64,000 nucleotides of DNA from Mesocentrotus franciscanus (Eukaryota > Echinodermata > Echinoidea > Camarodonta > Strongylocentrotidae), in assembly GCA_037976565.1 (NCBI GenBank), contig CP137675.1, positions 8,193,447-8,257,446 of the forward strand, in the 5' to 3' direction. A program made the position numbers and the translations under genes. The first letter of the stretch is position 1. Each line of letters begins with the position of its first letter. Positions 58,626-64,000 of this stretch are shown here, one piece after another. The notes beneath the pieces were generated by a model. The model searched no databases, had not been told where the DNA came from, and saw only the letters and a program-made list of their open reading frames with translations.

Positions 58626-59636
58626 TTTAATATGAGAATTAATAAATAAATTTTTGTTATTTGTTCATATTTCATGAAAGTAAATTTGAATCATTCGAGT
58701 ACTTTCCCATGAATATTTGAATAGTAATTTTAGTATTCGATCCCAGGCCTACATGTAGTATGTACATGATCAGTTACAGCTAGGTGACAATATTGATGTT
58801 TCGATAATATATATTGGAGTATATCTCATAATAATTATGACTGCATGTATTAGGAATAGAGGTAACAAAACTGAGAGATTGAGACAGATAGTGAGTGAGA
58901 GAGAGAGAGAGTTAGATCCTGTTTACATCTTAATGAATAAATTAAATTAGTATATTGGACATATATAGGGGAGAAGAAAAACAAATCTGAAACAGTCCAT
59001 AAAAAGAGCCTCTGTGTACAAATTAAAGTTTGTATTTTAGAAATTTATCAGGACACACATTCAGTGACACACACTCAGTGTGCAAATGTATGGACCAACT
59101 TGTGGTTTTGGTATGCACTGCTGCAGATCAGAGCTAGTCTAGCTAAAAATAGCCACATGTACTTCAAAATGCTTATTATATTCAGAGGATTTCATTTTCG
59201 GGGTCTGCAAATGGGCCACCCTGCCTATAAAAATAATGTCCCAACCTCAATTTTTCATCATATTGAATTGCGTAATGCCGAATTGCGTAATGCAGGCGAG
59301 ACCGCCGAGGCGTTTCACTTGTTTGAATATTGAGACAAGTAAAGTGCATGCGCAGAGTGTATATTGATGTGTGTATCAGAACTAACTGGAGATGAGAAGA
59401 CTTTGCCTTGGTGCGGGCCTTTCCACTTTTTCCTCTGCCAGACATTAATTTTTTTGCTGAGTTTAGAGGCTTTCATATAGCAAAATGAAATTTACTTTTG
59501 TTTTATTTTGGTAACCTGTTTTATGTCCTTAAAATGTAAGATACATGTATGTATGATTAAAATTATAAATTTTAAAGATGTTTTAAAGCATTTTTGAGCT
59601 TATTTTGTAACAAGACCTGTATTATGCATATCACAG

Positions 59637-59921
59637 GGGACTTTCGTACTCCGTCAACATCAAAGGATGACTCTCACCTCAAAAGCACACCATCAGAAGA
59701 ATGGCATACCACACCAACCTCCAGGGATGCCTCTCACATCATAGGCACTCCATCAGAGACTGTAGGCAGTTTACGATTCTCAGGCATTGTCCTAGCCAAT
59801 GAGACCAGCACGTCAGGAGGGTCAAGTGCCTCCATCAATGTGGTGTACCCGTCACCAGAAGCATATGGTCCTGCACCACTCATCATCCCCAGTACTCCAA
59901 CAAGACCGGACACCAGCAACG
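59637..59921 (+). CDS. TP53BP1: TP53BP1-like protein, exon 3
   Basis: It enters in phase 1 (restoring a Gly) and leaves in phase 1 at ACG|GTAGGG. Two repeats, FRTPSTSKDDSHLKSTPSEE and TTPTSRDASHIIGTPSE, suggest an internal duplication of an S/T-P unit. The end, YPSPEAYGPAPLIIPSTPTR, matches the vertebrate 53BP1 box SPDAF..TPFIVPSSPT. Low complexity and many S/T-P and SQ-like sites fit the unstructured, phosphorylated N-terminal half of the protein. Confidence 0.9.
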
Positions 59922-60318
59922 GTAGGGTTGTGCTGCATGGCACATGTTCTTTACTTTTTTTTTTATAGGCCATTGATGTACTGAAGATTGAAATGCTAAT
60001 GTACATCCATGCTACCCATAGGATGTTTGTATTGTGAAAGTTGATTGAGCCTTGCACAGGGGGTTGCAGGGATCTTGCATTTCTACAGCAGAAATAGCAT
60101 CTCTGTGCTTGGAATAAAAGCAGGAAAGTGAGATGAAAATTGAAGGCAACCTCGACCAAGTAGAGACTTTTGCAGTAGCACAAACATTTTCACTCTGGGA
60201 AAAGATAGGGGTGTTAAAGTTTTATTCATATAAATATTAACAGTTGCAATACTCAGTTGCGTTATAAGACCCTACTCTGTAGATTGTATTAGGTTCAAAA
60301 CACAGAAATATCCATATA

Positions 60319-60491
60319 CAGTCAAACCTGCTTTAGCGACCACCTGTCTATAAAGACCACTTACTTTGTTTCCCTTGAAAATGGTTTCTCATTGAAACCT
60401 GTACTAAAGGAACATATACATAAAGACCACCTGTCTATCAAGACCAAATTTCAAGTTTCCTTTGAGCGGTCTTTATATACAGGTTTCACTG
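60319..60491. mobile_element. Mariner-type MITE in intron 3
   Basis: Ends CAGTCAAACCTG and CAGGTTTCACTG are flanked by TA. It is 173 bases and related to 43056-43227. Internal GACCACCTGTCTAT occurs twice. Confidence 0.9.
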
Positions 60492-60621
60492 TACATGTTA
60501 AGTCAGACTGCAACCGAAGATTACCCAAGATAGTCCATTCTGGACATCAACGCTCAAAGGCTAGGGGGGATGGGCAGACAGAATCCACATCACCATCATT
60601 TCTTACTGTTTTAATTTTCAG

Positions 60622-60734
60622 AGGAGCTTATAGAATTGAGTGATAATGATGATATGCCAAGGGCTACCCTTCCAGAGGCACCTCTGAAGCGTAAATCCAC
60701 CAACACTTCAGATGAGAGTGAAGATGTCTATGGA
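60622..60734 (+). CDS. TP53BP1: TP53BP1-like protein, exon 4
   Basis: The acceptor TTTTAATTTTCAG is followed by ELIELSDNDDMPRATLPEAP and a basic patch LKRKS, then TSDESEDVYG. It enters in phase 1 and leaves in phase 0 at GGA|GTAAGG. No motif is specific enough on its own; the assignment rests on phase and position. The basic patch could contribute to nuclear import (inference). Confidence 0.75.
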
Positions 60735-61227
60735 GTAAGGAATGCTTATTTTATTATTACCATAATACCATTATGCACAGCAAAGGAAAATATGTGTTTG
60801 GATTATGGTGGCCATTCGTTATTGTTTGTTGTTACTGGTGAAGTATTCACCCTCAACTTTCATTCAACCCTCATTTATAGTGCACTTGGTCAACAGACTT
60901 TGAAAACAAACACTTGAGTGTATTTAGAAGAGAATAAGTGTAGAATAGGGTATGTATGTTACAGGAAGTGAAAAGAGAATGAGATAAGTTTAAAAGTCTA
61001 TAAAGTTGTGTGAGAAACTTGAATCTTTGCTTAATATATGTGCAAATTGTTGAGTATTTTTCAATTTACAATGTTATTTTTGTTATAGTAAAAACCATGA
61101 CTCTAAAATTCATATTAATTGTAGAATATTGAATTGATCAATAGTTAAGTCACTGAATCAGTTTGCTAGAAAGAAGAGAAGAAATCATCTCTGACATGGT
61201 TTTCATTCTCCTTCTCTTCTTCCTCAG

Positions 61228-61416
61228 ATCCCAGCCTGGCAGCAGGAGCTCAATCAACTCCAGAAGAGAAAAGAAGAAGAAAACACACAGGACAGTTGGC
61301 TTAAAGACAATTCAGGCTCCAAGCAGGCGCGTTCTCTGTCTACTTCAATCGACTCTACCAATCCTTCTTCGGAACTTTCAGAGAATATTCACAAGTCAAG
61401 CGCGGAGTTAGAGGAG
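61228..61416 (+). CDS. TP53BP1: TP53BP1-like protein, exon 5
   Basis: The acceptor CTTCTCTTCTTCCTCAG opens IPAWQQELNQLQKRKEEENT, a short helical charged stretch, followed by a Ser-rich region (ARSLSTSIDSTNPSSELSEN). It is 63 codons, phase 0 to phase 0, with the strong donor GAG|GTAAGT. The longest open frame over this stretch is in another frame and is a shadow. Confidence 0.75.
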
Positions 61417-61460
61417 GTAAGTGCTTCTCTCCATGCAAATCTCTCTAATATAAACTCCTG

Positions 61461-61770
61461 GGGGGTGTTTCACAAAGATCCTAAGTCGAACTTAACTCTA
61501 AGTTGGACTTTAAAATTATGGACAGCCATTTGTAGCCTTAGAATAAAATATATTCAAAAGCGAAAATTCAAGTATTTTTGACTTTTTATAAATTTCACAT
61601 CAGGAACATGAAATCTCCTTGATAATAGAAAATATGAATGATTTGAATCAACATTTTATGCCTTTAAAAATAACTTTTACAAAATATTTTCATAGATGCT
61701 AACAGCTTTCCATAATTGTTAAGTCCAACTTAGAGATAAGTTCAACTTAGGATCTATGTGAAACACACCC
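61461..61770. mobile_element. Harbinger-type MITE in intron 5
   Basis: The left end GGGGGGTGTTTCACAAAG and the inverted right end GTGAAACACACCC are flanked by CTG on both sides (61458-61460 and 61771-61773). The arms are about 50 bases (GATCCTAAGT, CTAAGTTGGACTT). It is 310 bases, and the 3-bp CTG duplication is of the same CWG type as at 24218. Confidence 0.9.
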
Positions 61771-62337
61771 CTGAAAATCTAGATTTAACCTGTAATAATA
61801 TCTGGGTTTGTTAGTGTTATACATCAACAATGTATTAAGCAGTAGGAAAAGTAAGTGGCCAAAGCCATCCAAGTTTTAAAATCCTGTTGATTTGATTTTC
61901 AAGAAACACTATAAATATGAGATGAGATATACAAGATGAAGAAAGAAAACTGAACCATAACTGTCACAAAAGTGTCTCATGAGTTCTTCTTTTGTAATAC
62001 ATATATGTTGATATGATGGCACTGTAAGGGTTTAAGAGGAACCTGATACATGTGAACTCCAGTTTTTTACACTGGACATCTAGAATGTCATGATTTTAGA
62101 GGGGGGCTTTGCGCACACAGACCCCCTATATTTTTCTTTCAACTTCTTCCCCCCCCCCAAAAAAAAAAAACAAATTGGATGGATGGATGCATGGACGGTG
62201 AGCTAATGATACAGAGTTTAGTTGCTTTAATGATCATGTGGAAGACTTAATTGAGATCAATACAGCTGTAACTGACAACATCCATTCTTTCTTATTATAA
62301 TGTGAATGAACATAGTTTCTCTATGCCTGTCTTGCAG

Positions 62338-62422
62338 TCATTATCACTACAGCAGCAACAGCCGCTGATGGCCTCAACCACAGATGAGAGTTCAAGACAG
62401 TCGGCAAATTCAAGACCACCAA
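62338..62422 (+). CDS. TP53BP1: TP53BP1-like protein, exon 6
   Basis: The acceptor GCCTGTCTTGCAG opens SLSLQQQQPLMASTTDESSR and QSANSRPPS. It is 85 bases, phase 0 to phase 1, with the donor A|GTAAGT. A glutamine run and Ser/Thr-rich low complexity fit the disordered region. The frame can be read on past the donor, but the GTAAGT and the phase fit to the next exon favour splicing here. Confidence 0.75.
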
Positions 62423-63042
62423 GTAAGTCAGACCTAGAACATAAGTCTTGGCATCGAGTAAATATGCAATATATGAATGTAGGTTTAAACAAAATTCGGG
62501 GGGGAGGGGGAATTATATATGGTTTGTATGGCTATATTCTTGAGAGGCATGTACCGTTGAGCTTTTTGATTGAGCAAAGTGTAATCAAAGTTCTGAAATC
62601 ATGCTGATAAACACAGAAATTAAAACCTGTGTAGATTAATGTGCAATGGGAGACTGTCTGTGAACTGTTGTCTTGTTGTTCCTGACAGTTCTATATCCTT
62701 GACTTTGTCACTCAGCAATCATATATTTTATTTGTCTTATTCATTGTCTGAGATTGGAACATTCAAGAAAAGTTTTGGTGGATTCTGAAAGATTTAAATG
62801 TTCGTCGTTACCAGATTTCAAGACATCTTGTTAAGATCGAGACTATTATTCTTTTATGTTTCAAAACATTACTTTCAAAGGTAAAATCAGTGAAAAGTAC
62901 TGTTTACTACTAAAACCAATACATGATTATAATTTTACTTTACGATTGTCTGTAAGAGGTCACATGACTCTCTCATAAATAGATATCAAACTTCAAATTG
63001 TAAGTTCTTGTTTAATCTTTCTATTTCTTGTGACTTTGACAG

Positions 63043-63954
63043 GTGCATCCATAGTTGGCAATGAAACAAAGGATAGAGTATCATATAGTGCTCCCTTGTT
63101 AGGAGACATGGGTGTCAGAACAGTTTCGAGAGACACAAAGCATTCTTCAGGATCAAGTCAAAAGAAGCAGGCTAGCTTACCAGGAGATGTGGCATATGAC
63201 GTCAAGCATCCAGTGACTAAAGAACAGTCTGAGGAGCCTTGTACCACAGGTCAAGCAACAGATTTTGAGAAAACATCTGCTGAAATGAAAACGCAGTGTG
63301 ATGATGGAACAAGATTGAAAATGAATGTGAAAAGACATGGAGATTTAGTGCCAGAACCTGACATAGAAATTATTGATGATGATGATGAGGAGGAGGAGGA
63401 GGAGGATTGTAATAAGCGAGAGGATGTGGAAGCAGGAATGGGTGTCGACCCTTCACAAGACTGGCAGCTGCGACTCTCTCCATCCCAAACACAAACTCAG
63501 ACACAGTATAGCGTTGCTCACAGGGAACTTGGTATTACAGATGTTATGTCACAGAGGGATATGTCACAAACTAAAAGCAAGGATTTAGAAGAAGATTCAC
63601 ACAAACAGAAGACAACTCGGCTAAAAGGAGATGGGAAAACAACTGTCTCCAGGCAAGCTACACCTTGGCATTCTACACAAGCTGATGATGTAGATGATGA
63701 GGTTTCCATAGTGATACTAGAATCAGAGAAACTTGGTGAGAATAAGGAAGATGATGGGAGGGCTAAACAAAAACTCTCTGACCCTGATGATGGAGGAGAG
63801 AAAGCGATGAAAGAAGGATCAAGAGGGAAATTATTAGTGTCCGGTGAAGGAATGGAGGATTCTGTCTTCTTGGAAGGAGATGCACAATTGCCTGATGAAG
63901 GAAGGTTAAGATTGGGACAGCTTGGAGAGTCGGACAACCCTTCACCCATAGCAG
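63043..63954 (+). CDS. TP53BP1: TP53BP1-like protein, large exon 7 with SQ/TQ sites
   Basis: The acceptor TGACTTTGACAG joins in phase 1; 912 bases stay open to the donor CAG|GTTAGT in phase 1. About 304 residues are disordered in style: an acidic cluster EIIDDDDEEEEEED, an SQ/TQ-rich segment (DPSQDW, SPSQTQTQTQY, VMSQRDMSQTKS, STQADD) and VSIVILESEKLGE. SQ/TQ clusters are ATM/ATR targets and mark the N-terminal half of 53BP1. Tudor, ubiquitin-recruitment and BRCT regions are not in the window, so the gene continues to the right. Confidence 0.85.
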
Positions 63955-64000
63955 GTTAGTCCTTTAAGAGTGGCCCATAATAAAACACATTTATGGTTTT

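Noticed and set aside
61163..61411. 82-codon open frame overlapping exon 5
   Set aside because: Shadow frame; the phase-compatible frame reads IPAWQQEL.. between a strong acceptor and a strong donor.
62302..62607. 101-codon open frame over exon 6
   Set aside because: It reads through a GTAAGT donor into an intron with poly-G and hydrophobic sequence; only 62338-62422 is kept.

Overview
This is eukaryotic, animal-type genomic DNA: split genes with GT/AG introns, no bacterial-style operons, vertebrate-type telomeric repeats (CCCTAA), DNA transposons of the hAT, PIF/Harbinger, mariner and TTAA types, and non-LTR retrotransposons. The repeat content and the two recognisable host genes suggest a marine invertebrate, most likely a deuterostome such as a sea urchin. 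The species call is inference only. Two runs of exactly 500 N (18533-19032 and 37759-38258) are assembly gaps.

Layout. 1-11.2 kb is a nest of mobile elements. A hAT-like element with 8-bp target duplications (1081-11220) contains a 9.35-kb foldback element with minisatellite arms (1821-11173). Inside that sits a TIR element flanked by TAA (4033-9016), which holds a 5'-truncated, broken L1/Tx1-like LINE (about 5200-8520, minus strand). 11.8-13 kb holds a 1.1-kb element with perfect 134-bp inverted ends, a 9-bp target duplication and the remains of a RecQ-type helicase gene. 13.4-17.4 kb and 33.6-37.8 kb are two related Harbinger copies, each keeping different transposase exons. 24.2-31.5 kb is a third, 7.25-kb Harbinger-type element flanked by CAG, carrying exon-like pieces I cannot identify.

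Host genes, both on the + strand. At 38259-40192 lies the 3' end of a gene for a MAM-domain, single-pass membrane protein with an NPVY motif in its cytoplasmic tail; its 5' part is lost in the N gap. At 56303-63954 lie seven phase-compatible exons (about 676 codons) of the N-terminal half of a TP53BP1 (53BP1) orthologue. Its Tudor and BRCT domains would lie beyond the right edge.

The rest is mostly non-autonomous elements with readable target duplications (hAT-like 40383-40674, 52946-53238, 35756-36289 and 48227-51543; mariner-like 43056-43227, 52524-52742 and 60319-60491; TTAA type 44369-44610; Harbinger type 61461-61770), foldback repeats (45188-45540, 45585-47075), microsatellites, and two tRNA-like sequences. 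No rRNA gene, CRISPR array or intact autonomous transposon was seen.
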